DNA from: Posidonia oceanica
Taxonomy: Eukaryota; Streptophyta; Magnoliopsida; Alismatales; Posidoniaceae
Length of the DNA: 64,000 nucleotides
Assembly (NCBI GenBank): GCA_037176725.1
Contig: JAZBRS010000049.1
Coordinates: forward strand, 10,186,001-10,250,000
Direction of reading: 5' to 3'
The notes under the pieces are model-generated. The model was given only the letters and a program-made list of their open reading frames with translations, was not told the origin of the DNA and searched no databases. Position 1 is the first letter of the stretch; every line of letters begins with the position of its first letter. Of the stretch, positions 30,875-44,214 are shown piece after piece. The position numbers and the translations under genes are program-made.

Positions 30875-33800
30875 TGTTGACACCCCATTTTGACAGGCTG
30901 AATCAATTGGAATCTCCTGGTGGCTTCTGAATCCAAATCTAGATCCAAACCTACGCCTTTCCTTTTCATCCTTCTCTTCAAATCAAGCCCAAACTTAACC
31001 TAGAATCACACCCATTTCCCAAGCCCAAAAACTACCCAAAAATAATAGGAAAACTCACCCTTCCTAACTTAGAAAACCAACCAAAAACCCTTAGAAATTT
31101 CAAACCAAAACCACTCCCAACAACCCTAGAAAACCTAGGTAAAACTACCATTTTTCTACACCTCAAAACCCTTCCAAAACATTCCAAAATCCAAACCCAA
31201 ACCCTAGGTCCAACACTAGAGATCTTAGGCCACACACTCCCAAAATTTCACCTCTTTTCTAAACTTCTAACCCATTCATTTATCCAAATTATCCTTTTCT
31301 CTCTCCTGGATTATTCTTTTCTCTCTCCTCTCTCTCTCCTTCTTATTCTCCTTTTTTCACTCCCTTCTCTCCCCTTTTCTTGCTTGGCTGTGGGCCCACC
31401 TTGTGCATCTCTCTTTTCTGTATTTTATTTGTATTTTTATTTTATTTTTAGCTTATTCCTTGATTTTCTAAGATTTATTTTTCTTCCACTTCTCTCTTTC
31501 TTCTTTACTCCTTCGTTTCTTCCTTTTCTTTTTCCTTTTCCCTTTCCTTTCCTTCCATCCACTAAATCTTTGAAAAACCCCTAAAAACATTTAAAACTTT
31601 TAAACAAAAGAAAGACAAATCAAAATCCTAAAAAAAAATAATTAAAAAACTTAAACAAGCAATTAAAAACAAAAACCTAATTAAATCCAACTAAAAAAGA
31701 AAACCATGAATGCAATCTAAAAATACAAAACAAGTAAAAAGGAAATGCTATAAAATCAAGCAAAAACCAAAACATAATCAAAACAAACCAAAAATAAAAA
31801 CCCTATTAAAAACAATAAAAAACAAATCCTAAAAAGAAAGAAAACAATTAAAAACATTAAGACAAGTAATTAAAAAACACTTAACAAATCTAAAAGAAAC
31901 AATTCAAAAACTTGAAACAATTTAAAAACACTTAATTAAAAACTTAACAAGAAAAAACTTAACTAAAAAATATTAAAAGAATTTAACAAACAAAATCAAA
32001 AAGCAATTTAAAAAAGACTTAAGGAAAGAATCCTAAAAACTAAAATAAAAAAACTAAAACTCATCCTAACTAATTAAAAAGCAATCCATTAAAAAAAAAT
32101 CATAATTAAATATCCCAACTTAACAAGAAAAACTTAATAAGAAAAACTTAACTAAAAAATAATTAAAAAAACTTAACAAACATTTAAACAAAATCAAAAA
32201 CAATTTAAGGAAAACTTAAATCCTAAAAACTTAAATCAAAACTAAAGCCCTTCTTAATCCTAATTAACTAATTAAAAAAAATCATCAAAAACCTAATCAC
32301 AAAATCCTAACTTAAACAACTACTTTAAAAACATTTTCAAATCCTTTTTCTATTTTTATTTTTATTTCTATTTTAATTTTCTCCTTCTTTTTCTTCCTTT
32401 CTTTTCCTACCTTTCTTCTTCTTTCTTTTTTTAATTTTCCTTTCTCCTTGGTCCGGCCCACCTGGCCCTTCTCTCCTTCCTCTCCTTTCTTTTTTTTCTT
32501 TTATTTTTCTCTCCGCGCAAGGGCCTGGCCCACAGCACTTCTTCTCCTCTTCCCTCCTTCTTCTTCTTCTTCCTCAGACTTCTTCTTCTTCCCGCAACTT
32601 CCTTCCCTCCTCTTCTTCAAATTCAATCTCCTTCCCTCTCGATCACTTCAGCAACAGCTCACCCTCCTCCTCTCTCGTCTCTTAGCGGATCTTCCGGGGG
32701 GCATTTATTGCCCGTCGCCTCGTCGGTCGCTTCTCCATCAGCTCTAGTAATCCTCGCGCCGGTGGATTTCAAAATCCACAGCCCGCGCAGCTCCGAATCC
32801 AGCCCTGATAAAACCTCACTTCTCCTCCTCCATCAACACTTTTGATCCCCTAGAGAGAGAGCACCTGAGAGCGAGCGTGAGAGCCTCCTTCTTCCTCCTC
32901 TGAATCGGCATCTTCCTCCTCTTCCTTTCCACTGAAACCAGCACCCGTTCCAGACCACAAACCACTCCCAATTCCTCCCCCAATCTCACCCAGAATCCCA
33001 GCATCACAGCCCCTCCATTCGACAGCCAATCCACCCCAGAAATCACCCCGACACTTCCATTTTCCACCACAGAAACCAACTCCATCTTCCCCAGAATTCC
33101 CAGCTGCACTGTCCACCTGATCATCCCAAACTCCACCATCATACTCCCCAGAACACTACCTTTCAAAACCACCCAAGCTTCCCCTCTAACCCTCACCACA
33201 GCCGGAATCCCCCACAGCTAACACCTAGCCACTTTCCAATCCAGAAATCCGATCAACTGCCATCTTCCTTTCCAAGCCCCCACTGACCCACCACTGAGGT
33301 CCCAGGAGTCCACCGGTGACCTTCACTTGAACCAGAGGGCAGTGTACACCTCCCCCCACCTCCAGCATCCTCTGTGTACCCAACAGAAGCCATTTCTTCC
33401 GTCGGCCATCAGAACTCGCATTCAAGCGTCCTGGGAGCACCGGAGCGACGCGTGGAGTGAATCCAGATACTCGCAAGCCACCGGAGACGCCCGTAGCTGC
33501 CAGTCCAACCTCACCAGCATCTGTAGAATCAGCCGACATCGGGGGAGTGCTCCGGACGTCAAATTAGGTGCTACTTCACGCCATTAGATTAGATTCTTTC
33601 TTCTCTTGCTTTTCCCCCCCTTAGAATAGCTTTCTGCCGCCTGTCGGCTGGAGTCAACGCCGCGGTCAACTCCTTCTTCTCTGGCGAGCTCTGAGCTCGG
33701 ATTGTCGCTCCAGCTGCAGAACGCCTCGCTGATGGACGTCCGAGCTCTGCACGACCTCCAGGAACGCGGCCCTGTCCTCAGAATCCTCCGGCATCGTGCC

Positions 33801-35689
33801 GATCGACCGCTTTGTCTTCGGAAGTCCTGCAGACCTCCGCCGCCATCTCCGGTCTGCTCCAGGCCGTGTCACGAGCCACCAGCGTCACTCCAGCCTCCGT
33901 GCAGCTCCGGAGCACCCCATCCGCCGTTCTGCGCCGCACCAGCAGCCCCTCTTCCTCTTCTCCGGCCACTGGTAGCAGTTTGCTACAATGGCCGTTTTGT
34001 CTTCAGTTTACTATGCATTTATTTCTGTTAACCATGTTAATTTTGCCATGTATTGCATTTCTGGCTTATGTTTTTATTTTATTGCTTTCCAGTCCTGCCA
34101 TCGTTTAAGAATCATTTAAGTTTGAATTTAAATCATATGAAATTGCATGAAAAACCTAAAAATCTGTTTAATTGCACGTTGGTCCTCCTATTGTGTTTTT
34201 CTTTAAGTTTTATTTTAGTTCAGACCCTGCATGTATTTTTATTTACTCTTAGGTCCTCTGCTGTTACAGTTTATTTATTTTTCTTTATTTCCAGCCCAGT
34301 TATTTATTTTATTTGCATGTTAGTCCATTTCCAGTTCATTTAAGTTTCTGTACATTTAATTTCTAGTCCTGCTGTTTATTTTATTTACTTATTAGTCCTG
34401 TAGTAGTTCAAATAAGTTTTATGCTCTTTATTTTTCAGTCCAGCATCTCTTTATTTTTGCATATTGGTCCTGTGGTTGTTAATCTCATTTAGTACTCTGA
34501 TTCTACCTTAGTAAATTGCATTTTAGCCCTCCTCTTTATTTTATTTACTTTTTAGTCCTCTGATCTGTTGATTAAAGCATTTATTTTCCATCTTTTCTTA
34601 CTGCATTGCATTTTCATCCCATGCTTTTTGATTTTTGCACATAGGTCCTTCATTTGCATGCATAGCATCTGTTTTTCAGCATTTTTTCTTATAAAATTGC
34701 ATTTTAGCCCTTGCATGTTTTAAAATTGCATGTAAGTCCTTCACATGTTTTCAAAACCCATTTAAATGCATGTTTTCCTTATTAAATTGCATTTCAAACC
34801 CTGCATTTTATTAAATTGCATTCAGACCCTCAAGTTTTCAAAAACCTTGCATATAAGCCCCTAACTTTTCAAAATCCTTGCATTTAGGTCCTCAACTTTT
34901 TCAAAAATTGCATTTAGGTCCCTAAGTTTTCTGAAAAGTCATTCTTAAGTCCTTTTTGCATTTTTTGCATGCATTGCATCTTTGCATTTGGCATCTTTGC
35001 ACACACTTAAGTACTCCTAGCTCCCATTTACGTGGGAGGACCTGTTTTGCACACCCCTAAGACCTCCTTTACACTTAGATCCTTTCTTCTCCCCTGTTCT
35101 GGCCCTTCTGCCTTGAAGCCAGCATATCTTCTGATCGGGCCGCCGGATCTTCTCAACCAAGCTACCTGGACAACCCCGGTGGAGCGCACTTCAATGCAGA
35201 CCAAGCATTTTTCAGATCAGGCTTCAAATCTCCAAGGTAAGTCCTCCTGAACCCCTGCACAGCATTCATTTGCACATCATTTGCATTGCATGCATTGTTT
35301 TAGCCTCCTGTTTTCTTGAGCATGTAGATTAAGGCCTCCTCTTCTCATTTATCAAATTTGTCTCCTCTTTTCGCGTACTCTCAGTGTTTTGGGTCGAGTT
35401 TCCCCTCGATTCACTACTAATTGCGACTTTCTTCCCCCTTTTCCACGATCCGATCGCACCGCGAGCTTTTGGCAGTATGCGAGACATATCGTGGGACACT
35501 TTGGTGGGAAACAGTCACAGAACAGTGGTGATCCCTCCACTTGCTTCCTTTCCTCTTTGTAGGTCTTCACACCTACATTGCGTGGCCCTTAAGCGGCGCT
35601 TGTCCTTACATTTGCACCGTTTGCCTCCCCTTTACTTGATTTACTCGTCCCCTTTGCATCTGCATGGCTTTACCGGTGTTTTATTTCGT

Positions 35690-35995
35690 CTGCTTTGGCA
35701 CCGTTTTGCGTGCCTGCTTCGCTTTTGGCACCGTTTTGCATGCCTGCTTTGTTTTCTCTCACTGTTTTGCGTGCTTGCTTTGTTTCTCGCACCGTTTTGT
35801 GTGCTTGCTCTGTTTTTTGCACTGTTTTGCGTGCCGATCTTGTTTTTCACGCCGTTTCGCGTGCTTGCTTTGTTTTCCGCACCGTTTTGCGTGCCTGCTT
35901 TGTTTTGCGTGCCGTTTTGCGTGCCAATATTGTTTCTTGCACCATTTCGCGTGTCGCTCCTATTTCTTGCATCGCTTTGCGTGTTTTATGCTATT
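35690..35995 (+). repeat. ~30-bp minisatellite inside 5' LTR of B
   Basis: About nine degenerate units around GCACCGTTTTGCGTGCTTGC, the reverse complement of the unit in LTRs A and D, so in the same sense orientation. The 3' LTR has lost nearly all of it by deletion. Confidence 0.85.
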
Positions 35996-36058
35996 TTCTC
36001 TTGCATGTCGCCTGCATTGCTTGGTTTTACCTCGGTTTTGTTTTATTGCCTGCATTTG

Positions 36059-36067
36059 CATATAGGG
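36059..36067 (+). promoter_or_regulatory. Candidate TATA-like core promoter of LTR B
   Basis: CATATAGGG, followed by GCAGTGATGCTTACTGCC as in the other LTRs. Position is conserved; function is not shown. Confidence 0.3.
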
Positions 36068-36251
36068 CAGTGATGCTTACTGCCTGGAGTTCTCACGAAC
36101 CAGGGCTCACCCGGTTCGGAACACAGACAGCGTTGCTGAGCACTTAGACTGTACGTTTACTTCCTTGCATTGCATTCTATTACTTAGAGCACACCTTTGA
36201 GCATTTAGATAGGCATTCATTGGCACTTAGGCATTCAAACCTACATTTCCC

Positions 36252-36338
36252 TGCGTATGCGAGCGTAAGCCTAGATAGACCGATTCTCGGGCGTGTCGGG
36301 GGTGCCTAACACCTTCCCCGCACGTAATAGGAGTCCTT
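36252..36338 (+). promoter_or_regulatory. Conserved LTR core, 5' LTR of B
   Basis: CGATTCTCGGGCGTGTCGG, GGTGCCTAACACCTTCCCCG, then GTAATAGGAGTCC. Same block as in LTRs A, C and D. Confidence 0.6.
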
Positions 36339-36515
36339 GCCTAGTCTTTTGGCCTGTAATGACCATATTGCCCTTATCCTAGGCATGAGTCATATCATTT
36401 GCATTCATTCGCATCTGTTTTCTTTTGCATTGCCTTGCTTTGCATCCTTTGCTTGGTTTTGCGTGTTAATTCACGCATTTCCTCGATTTTCCTTGTCTCC
36501 CGATAATAGACACGG

Positions 36516-36525
36516 TGGCGACTCT
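36516..36525 (+). other. PBS-like decamer inside LTR B
   Basis: TGGCGACTCT, about 175 bp before the true PBS, followed by GAATTGTCTTA. Its counterpart in the 3' LTR is at about 47441-47450. Confidence 0.6.
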
Positions 36526-36692
36526 GAATTGTCTTATCTTCTTCTTTTCTTACCTTTTCTCCTCTGTTTTAAGTGTTTTTGAGTTGAGCCTTCCTCCTCG
36601 GACATAGCCGCTAATAGTGAACCTGATTACGATTGGTGCACGCGAGCTTTTGGTAGTGTGCATGGACGATCTGAACACGGGGATTACTACAG

Positions 36693-36710
36693 TGGCGACT
36701 TTGCTGGGGA
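36693..36710 (+). promoter_or_regulatory. Primer-binding site of element B
   Basis: TGGCGACTTTGCTGGGGA, one base after the LTR; two transitions (CC to TT) from the A copy. Confidence 0.87.
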
Positions 36711-37986
36711 TGCTAGACTCCGGCTTTCGCTTTGGCTTTTTGCTCGCCCGCTTTCGCAGTTTTGCTTGCCTTTGTTTGCCTCTTTTGCCTGTTTTGTTTG
36801 CTTTTCTGTGCAAACTCCTAGCAAGTCGCCTTATGGCTACTCTGCTTAGGTTTTGCACCTCCTTTGTCTTGGCATTCGCTTTGCCTTGCTCTGCTTTGTC
36901 TAATCTGCTTGTTTACCTGCTTATTTCTTTGCTTCTGCTCTTGCCTGCTTTAATGCTTACCTATCTTTACTTTCTTTATCTTATTTGCTTATTACTGCTT
37001 TATTTCTCGCACAATGCATGCCTACATACTTGTTTGGCAACAACACAAGCTTTTTGAATGATAAATGCTTTATTTTACACACTTGCTATGCCACTACGCA
37101 CGCACATGTCCTGTATATATGCCTTTTGACATGATGAATGCTTTCCTTTCACTATCATGCTCACAAACACCCGCACATGCCATGTGCATGCCTTTGCTTT
37201 GTTGTGTGATTGATTGCATGCCATGTTTGTCTGCCTCTTTCCCTTTTGCACATGCCATGCCTAGGACAGTAGAAACATGCTTGCTTCCCCTTTACTTAAT
37301 CTAAAAGCTACAATAAAGCCAAACAATAACATCTAAGCACAACTAGAGCCAATAACTTGCAACTTTTTCCCTTTCTGGTTAACAAAGCGCAAGTAAAAGA
37401 TTCTAAAGCATTTTGCATGATTGATCATTCTAGAAAGCATGAATCCTCTCTTCTGAGTCCACCCACAGTCTGCGAAGGATGGTCCTGACCTCTTGTTCCA
37501 CTGCTTTTGGTGTGGCCCAAGTCAGTCGGTCTGTCCCCCTTTGTCCAGGGGTCGTGTCGGTGTTAGTGGAGGGTACTACCCACGCTTTTGGCGGGGTCAA
37601 GGCGACCAACACACCACCCTGTTATTTCCTCAGCTCTGGCTAGGAGTTCGACAGGGAACCTGCTTTTTCTGACCTGGAGCCTGTCTAAACCCATTACCCT
37701 TGAGTACGTCCTAGTAGGTCATCTACTCAGGACATGCATGGTGAGAGAGCGCATTTTAGGTCATTCATTTGCATGTGTGCCATTCATGCCACCTCTAATA
37801 ACTCTTTATTGCATTCAACCACTAACGCCTTTACTCTTTTGCAGGTAGGTGCAGGATCCGCTGCCTGGACTCTGAACGTCCCTCCTCTGTCTCTGAGCTA
37901 CTCGTCGCTTCTGACAGTAGCTCTCCTTTAGACCTTGCATCTTTGTTTCCTCGTCGCAGCCTCCTCTCACTTAGACTTGGTCAGCG
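36711..37986 (+). other. 5' leader of element B
   Basis: Non-coding. The block 37430-37745 is the counterpart of the conserved leader block of A and C. TACTCTTTTGCAG ending at about 37844 looks like a splice acceptor, at a place similar to those in A and C. Remaining sequence is C/T-rich low complexity. Confidence 0.7.
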
Positions 37987-40114
37987 ATGGCCTAGTTTAC
38001 CGGTGAGCTCCACTTTACTGTTGACTCGGAGGGGTTTACCACTTGGGTCCCTTTGGATTTCACTTCTATTCACTCTGTGCCCTCTGTTACACCAAGATTC
38101 CATCCTTAGGTGTCTAGGGCACCCCAGTTTGCTGCAGGCCATTGGCAGACTTGCGTTACTCCGGATCCGGTCGTCGAATCTGTCTCGATGGCCGCCCCTC
38201 GCGCTCTGGAGGCGCCTCTGACCCCTTCGTCCTAGGGCTTTGTCCCTTCTGCTGCGGCGACCTTTGCCATAGGTTCCCAATCTCTTGTGTCTGCCTCTTG
38301 GCCAGTCCTGCAATTCAGTGTTCCCACTCACGGGTCCCTTGAAGCGCAATATCGGCACCTGATGGAGCTTGGCGACACACTGTAGGGCATGGCTCTATCG
38401 GTTCACCCCTCTAGTGTTCCTGTTGTCCCTGAGGTTCCTTTACGGCCTGCTCTTGCACACACTGCACCTCCGCCCAGATCATCGCCCCAACTACACACTG
38501 CTCTAGTGATGAGGGCGCGGCATCTTTCTCCTGCTTCTGCACAGCACTATGCACTACATTCAACTCCATTTCCTGGTGATCAGTCCATCGGACTAGTTGG
38601 AGCACGGTACCCTACTAGCTCGCTGCTCGGCATCGCGCCTGCACAGCAACTGTTGCTCCAACAATCTGCACCACGCACTACACAGCATATTACCTATCCA
38701 TCTCCCTTACATCAGGTTCAAAACCCAGCATACTTTCCTGCCTACACAGCATCACCGCACGGACACGCCGGCCATCCCGTTGCTCCACTAGGCGACGCTA
38801 TGGTAGATCCGGAGGAGCATTTAGGTGCGACCCACTCGGCGTATGTGGTCCCTGCCCCTGCTACCTCACCCCTTGTGGCGGCTAATTCAGACCCCATCAA
38901 TGACAGGATGGATGTTCTGGAAAAAGCACTACGTCTAGTGCAGGGCAAGGACCACCAGTCTTACCAGTTTCGCGACCTCTGTCTCTTTCCTGAGGCCGCA
39001 CTCCCTTCGAAGTTCTGTATCCCGGTCTTTGATAAATATAATGGTAAAGGCTGCCCTATTTCGCATTTGAAAATGTACTGCGGGGACCTTGCTCAGCTTC
39101 AGGCTGATGAAAGGCTCCTTATCCGCCTGTTTCAGAAGAGTTTAACCGGCCCCGCGCTCAAGTGGTTCACTTCCCTTGACATGGCTGCGGTTCGAACTTG
39201 GATTGATCTTTCTCAGGCCTTCCATGAGCAGTATGCTTTCAACCTCGACCTGATCCCCAAGAGGGAGGATCTCGTCGCCATCCGGCAGAGGCCCCAAGAG
39301 CCATTCGGGGAGTATGTCGGTCGCTGGCGCTCCTTAGCCGCCCAGGTCAAAGATAAACCCTCCGAGGAGGATTCTATTGAGATGATCGTTAAAGGGGCGC
39401 TGCCAGCGATTAGGACTCTACCATTCAGCACATCACTAGCCATGCATCGCTGATTAGGGCTGGCGTTCGTGTGGAAAGCTCGCTGCGAAATGGGCATTTC
39501 CCTGCACTTTCTGCATTGGCTAGGCAGGCCAACACCTCCACAGTCGCCGCAGCAGCAACAACAACAACTCCGCTCCTGACTGCTCCGAACTGTGCTCCGT
39601 AGTACGTGCCGATCCTCCCGAAGAGCCTGCCTATGCAGAGAGTGAGCTAGACCCTTTTCCGCTAGAGCACGCACCTAATTATGCACCCACTGAGCACATT
39701 GTCACCGTCGAGCCCGTGCATCACGTCGCACCCGCTCGGCAAGGACTCCATCCAGGGCAAAGATGGCCTCGTCGGGCTGAGTGTGATTACACGCCTCTCC
39801 CTGAACCACTGAGCGTCATCTTCCCTCAAGTTGAGTCACTCCTGAGACTCCCGGCTGTCCGTCCATCACCGAATCCCCCTCCGTGGTGGCATGATACGGA
39901 TCAGTTCTGTAGTTTCCATCGGGCCATCAGGCACTCGACGGACAACTGCCTCACTCTCCGGGATGCCGTTCAATGCCTGATTGATTGCAGGATCATCAGT
40001 GTTGACGAGCAGGAGCCTGCACATACACATACACCTGCACCTGCACTTTCACACCCTAGTGTAGCCAATCCTTCCTCCACCGGAACCTTGGGGGTCTACC
40101 CCAATCTTTTTTAA
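37987..40114 (+). pseudogene. gag: Broken gag of element B
   Basis: ATG at 37987 aligns with the gag starts of A and C, but codon 3 is TAG (37993-37995) where A has CAG. A second CAG-type codon is TAG at 38383-38385. From 38389 the frame is open to 39453 and holds the gag core (FQKSLTGPALKWF at about 39130-39170, FGEYVGRW). A frameshift near 39400 follows; the matching downstream sequence continues in another frame and the CHHC knuckle CSFHRAIRHSTDNC appears at about 39908-39950. The ORF at 39716-40114 is the last part. The region after it, where protease should be, has no DNG or LLG motif. This copy cannot make full Gag. Confidence 0.9.
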
Positions 40115-42234
40115 TTCTTGCTCTGCCCCAGTGGATCCTTCTGATCCCATCGATGCGATTCCCTTTTCCTGTCCTTCCTGTCTCGTCCGAGGGACACTCG
40201 GAGATGCAACGGCAGCGTCGACAGCAAGACCAGTCGCAGCGTCATCCAGGTAGTTCCTCCCCCAACTTTTGCAGCTCCAGTGCCCCCTGCACTACCGTCA
40301 GCAGCTCCAGTAGCCCCAGTGCTCCCCGCACTGCCAACAGTGGACTTCACTGACAGCATCAGCAGCGTAGGAATGAACCCAGTGCCTCCCTCCCGAGGTT
40401 GCTGGCAGGTAAGTTCTTCTTACCTCTCTTTTGTTTCCTGCATTGTCTTTTTCTTTTCGTTTTGTTTTTGTGGTTTTTCGCCTTGCCTGAAAATCATAAA
40501 AAGCATAAAATCAACAAAACCCAAAAAGAGCATGCATTCCTTTCTGCTTCTCGCATTCATTTCATTGCATTCGGGCTGATATCCCTAACTATTTGGCGAT
40601 AGGTCCGTTAACCTGTCATCCTCGGGCTGATATCCCTAACTATTCGGCGATAGGTCCGTTAACCTATCACTTTGCACATTCTTCTGTACATAGCTATCAT
40701 CATGCATTCTTCATCTTCTGTACATATCTGTTATCATGCATATCATCTTCTGCACATACATGTCATTTCTTGCATCCTGTAAAACACAAAAGCACCAAAA
40801 AAATCAAAAAACACAAAAATATTTGCTCGCATTGCTGCTGGATTTCCCTTTTTATGTTTTCTTAAACCAAAAACCATAAAAAATACAAAACCAATGCAAA
40901 AACCTAAAAACATGCTTGTCCCTTTCCCTTCTAAAATATACAAAACCCATAAACATTTGTATAATCAGAAACCTGGCTACGGACAAACAAGCAGCGCCTG
41001 GAGGATGTTAAGCAGTGACAATCTCAGGCAGGTCTCACCCGAGTAGCGCCATCTCTTGCATGTGACCACAAAGTGAGACTGAGAGCAGAATTAGAGCATC
41101 CCGCTGTGTTTCAGAACTCCCACAAGCGAGATCCACCCTATCAAGAGAGTCCACTGAACATGAAGGGGACTGAAGCAGAGTAGAGCATAGCTCGAGGCTG
41201 TAAGCACACATTGTAGAGGCTGAAGGTGTACGCCGATCAGCCGAACTCTTAACGCTTCACCGGGGACCGCTACCCCAAGAGGGCGAAGACATGCATATCC
41301 AAAAGAATAGAGATCATATGAGCAAAAGAATATGATAACATGATATGCATGCTGAGCACAAAAGAAAAATGAAGATAGAAGTTGAAGAAAGAAGGCGCTC
41401 AAGAGAGGAGTGACCCGGACGAGCGTCGAAGCCACCTTAGTTATCAACTCCAAGCGCCACACTGGCAACTGCACGGGACACTTAATCTGGAGGACCTGGC
41501 CCCACCCTCCGAGTGCAGCGGCATGTTCAAATCCCCTGTGCAGACAACACCTACTTCCTGGAAGGCTAGATGCAGTTTCGGTGACTCAAGAGGGGAAAAG
41601 AAATATAATCCTGTGAGCGTCAAAAGTGGTAGTCGGTCCTCGAGGAATTAAGACGGAGGCTGTGAAGCTACATCCAACACTTCTGCCACCCGCCTACAGC
41701 CAAAGGCTATATTCTGCAAAGCCAAAGCCTCATTCCAAGCCAAGAGTGAGAATGAGAGCCACCAACCACAACTCGGCATGGTGTTGCTCGAGGATTGAGT
41801 CTCCTGAGTCTAAAAGTGCAGAAGCACCCTCTTAGCAGCTACTTTAAGTCTAAAGCCACCAAAAAATGCATGTTGTAATATATTGTTATCTTCTTTCCTT
41901 CTTCCTGTTTTCGAAAATCGGAGTCAAGGATGAGCACCTTTTGCCTGTCCTGGCTCAGAGGCTTCGCGCTTTTCAAAGTTTTTGCTGTCCAGCACGTTGG
42001 GTAGGTCCTTGATGACCGGTATGTCCCTCGTTTGTCACCTCGTAACGCCATGAAGCATGCCCATGCTGAGACCATTGCACACCCACCACGGGGGGTTTCC
42101 TGTTTTCTCTGTATTATCTGCAATCCTCATTCCTTGCATTCAGGCTGGCACCCCTAATTGCCCGGCGATAGGTTCGTCAACCTATCACCCATCCACCCAT
42201 CCTTGCATTTCGGTGCCAGGGGCGTTTCGGCTAT
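40115..42234 (+). other. Non-coding interior of element B after gag
   Basis: No recognisable domain. Contains T-rich (40430-40490) and A-rich (40790-40960) runs, and two 47-bp copies of GGGCTGATATCCCTAACTAT...GGCGATAGGTCCGTTAACCT at about 40573-40672, of the same family as the repeats further down. The segment 40960-41850 is of normal composition but I do not recognise it; short ORFs on both strands are not convincing. Confidence 0.6.
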
Positions 42235-42261
42235 CCCCTGGTATCATCCTGATACCATGGG
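42235..42261 (+). other. Conserved 3' UTR hairpin, element B copy
   Basis: CCCCTGGTATCA (42235-42246), loop TCC, TGATACCATGGG (42250-42261): one mismatch to the perfect arms of A. A second, more decayed copy lies at about 42412-42440. Both are followed by GGGCATCTTTTT-like sequence, as in A in sense orientation. Confidence 0.7.
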
Positions 42262-42559
42262 CATCTTTTTTGTTGTCCCATGGTATCGTCCCCCTCATCT
42301 CATCGGGCTGGCAGCCCTAACTGCTCGGCAATAGGTCCGTCAACCTATCATCCTATCATCCATTCATCCATCCACCTTGCATTTTGATGCCATGGGCGCT
42401 TCGGCTGTCTCCTAGTATCATCCTGATACCAGGGCATCTTTTTGTTGCCCCGTGGTATCCCATTCCCACCTGCATTGAGCTGACATCCCCAACTGTCATG
42501 GGAGCGTCTCCGGACCACTGTCGCACCTTCTGGTTCGGTATTCCCGCCCCCTTTCCACC

Positions 42560-42770
42560 CTCATTTGGGCCGATACTCCCTAACTATCTAGTGATGAGTC
42601 CGTTAACTCCTCATCAGGCTGATAGCCCTAACTATCCGGTGATGAGTCCGTTAACTCCTCATCGGGCTGATAGCCCTAACTATCCGGTGATGAGTCCGTC
42701 AACTCCTCAGCGGGCTGATAGCCCTAACTATCCGACGATAGGTCCGTTAACTTATCACTCATTTCACCTT
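42560..42770 (+). repeat. 3' UTR tandem repeats of element B (48-bp type)
   Basis: Four to five units of about 47-48 bp: GGGCTGATAGCCCTAACTAT, then CCGGTGATGAGTCCGTTAAC, then TCCTCATC. Further single units lie near 42140-42180 and 42300-42350. The GGCTGATA-CCTAACTAT core resembles the sense strand of array 1 in element A (GGCTGATATCCTAAACTATC). Confidence 0.85.
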
Positions 42771-43059
42771 AGTGTAACAGCATTTTGTTGCATGGCATCA
42801 GCATTCGCATTGCATGACATCATATAGCTTCCTTGTGTCCTCTGTAGAGTCAGTCCTAGTATTGCATTTCATCATTGCCCGAGCATCGTGCAACCAGGAT
42901 CGATTTCTCGATTTCGCGTGCTCGACGCTCCATTGTCTATACCCTGCATCCCACTGCATAGCATTGCCTAACATTTCATCCTTATTGCGCTACTGCTCCT
43001 CTGTGGTCCTTACACCAACTTCCGCATTTCGCTCTCTCGGGCCTTTCGTGCCCGCCATC

Positions 43060-43510
43060 GCATGCACATCCACAGCATATTTACTTCTCAGCACTTTCCT
43101 TTCAGTCTTTACATTCCAGCATCTTTCCTTTCAGCCTTTACTTTCAGCACTTTCCTTTCAGCACATTACTTTCAGCCGTTACTTCCAGCATTTTCTTTTC
43201 AGCACTTTCCTTTCAGCCTTTACTTTCAGCAATTTCCTTTCAGCACTTTACATCCAGCAACTTTCCTTGCAGCACTTTCTTTTTAGCCTTTCCTTTCAGC
43301 ACTTTACATTCAGCCTTTACTTCCAGCATTTTCTTTTCAGCACTTACCTTTCAGTCTTTACTTCTCAGCATCTTTCCTTTCAGCCTTTACTTCAAGCACT
43401 TTCCTTCTAGCAACTTTACTTCCAGCACTTTACTTCCAGCACTTTACTTCCAGCAATTTCCTTTCAGCACTTTACTTGCAGCACTTTACTTTCAGCTCTT
43501 GCATTGCATT
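43060..43510 (+). repeat. 3' UTR short tandem repeats of element B (CAGCACTTT type)
   Basis: Roughly thirty units of 12-15 bp such as TTTCAGCACTTTCC, TTTCAGCCTTTAC and TTCCAGCACTTTAC. The 198-codon ORF across it is a repeat translation. Confidence 0.85.
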
Positions 43511-44214
43511 GCATTGCTTGCCTCTCCCGCGTGCATGCACCATTCCGCTTTCCCCCAGAGGAGTATAGTGCAGTAAGCTTTAGTGTAAGCATACCATTTG
43601 CATTAGCATAGCATTATAGTGTTTGCATTCATCTGCATTTGCATTCACCTTCTGGCCTTGCCTAGGCCATCCTTTGCATTGCATTGCCCCTTCCTGCCTT
43701 TTCCGCCTGTTTGCTGCCTCGCCTAGAGGCAAGCATTTTCTCTTTCTCGCGGCCTCGCGAGCTCCTGTCATTTCACTTGTCCCAAACGGACAAGGACCTC
43801 TAGCCTCCCTCGGACTAGCAACCAACTTGCCCGAGCGGCAAGCGCGTTGGTCCTTCCGGAGCCCCTGTTGTGCAAGCATGGACGAGCAGCCAACTTGTCG
43901 TGTTGCATCATCACACTTTCTGCTTCTCCAGCATCAGCACCGCACTCGTAGCATAGCAAGCACCCGCAGCATCCACTCATGCACCAGCACAACATCTCTC
44001 CATGCATAGCATCATGCATTGCATGCTAATCTAACATCATTAACATCATCAGCATCATCAGCATCATCATCAGCATCTGTACTAACTTTTACTAACTTCT
44101 GCATTTGCATGCATTGCATTTGCATTTTGCATTGCGGCAATGGGCTACGACGTTCGGTGCATCCACCGAATAAGTAGCTCACGCCAATAGCAAACTTCTG
44201 CTCCCGTCGGTCAG
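43511..44214 (+). other. Non-coding 3' UTR end of element B
   Basis: Holds TGCATTGCATT runs, a CATCATCAGCAT microsatellite at about 44030-44080 and, from about 44150, a segment shared with C next to the PPT (GTGCATCCACCGAATAAG). No gene. Confidence 0.65.

Larger units (their letters stand above)
30875..36691 (+). repeat. 5' LTR of element B (5817 bp)
   Basis: Starts TGTTGACACCCCATTTTGAC, ends GGGATTACTACA. Order: C/T-rich start, A-rich stretch with TTAAAAACTTAA motifs (31560-32340), GC-richer block (32450-33985), TTGCATTT-rich degenerate block (34000-34990), minisatellite (35690-35995), conserved core and U5-like end. It is the full-length member of the pair. Predicted ORFs are compositional. 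Confidence 0.94.

Noticed and set aside
40960..41850. Possible remnant of an extra ORF or host gene in element B
   Set aside because: No frame resembles the plant-mobile-domain-like protein of A and C, and no other domain is recognisable.
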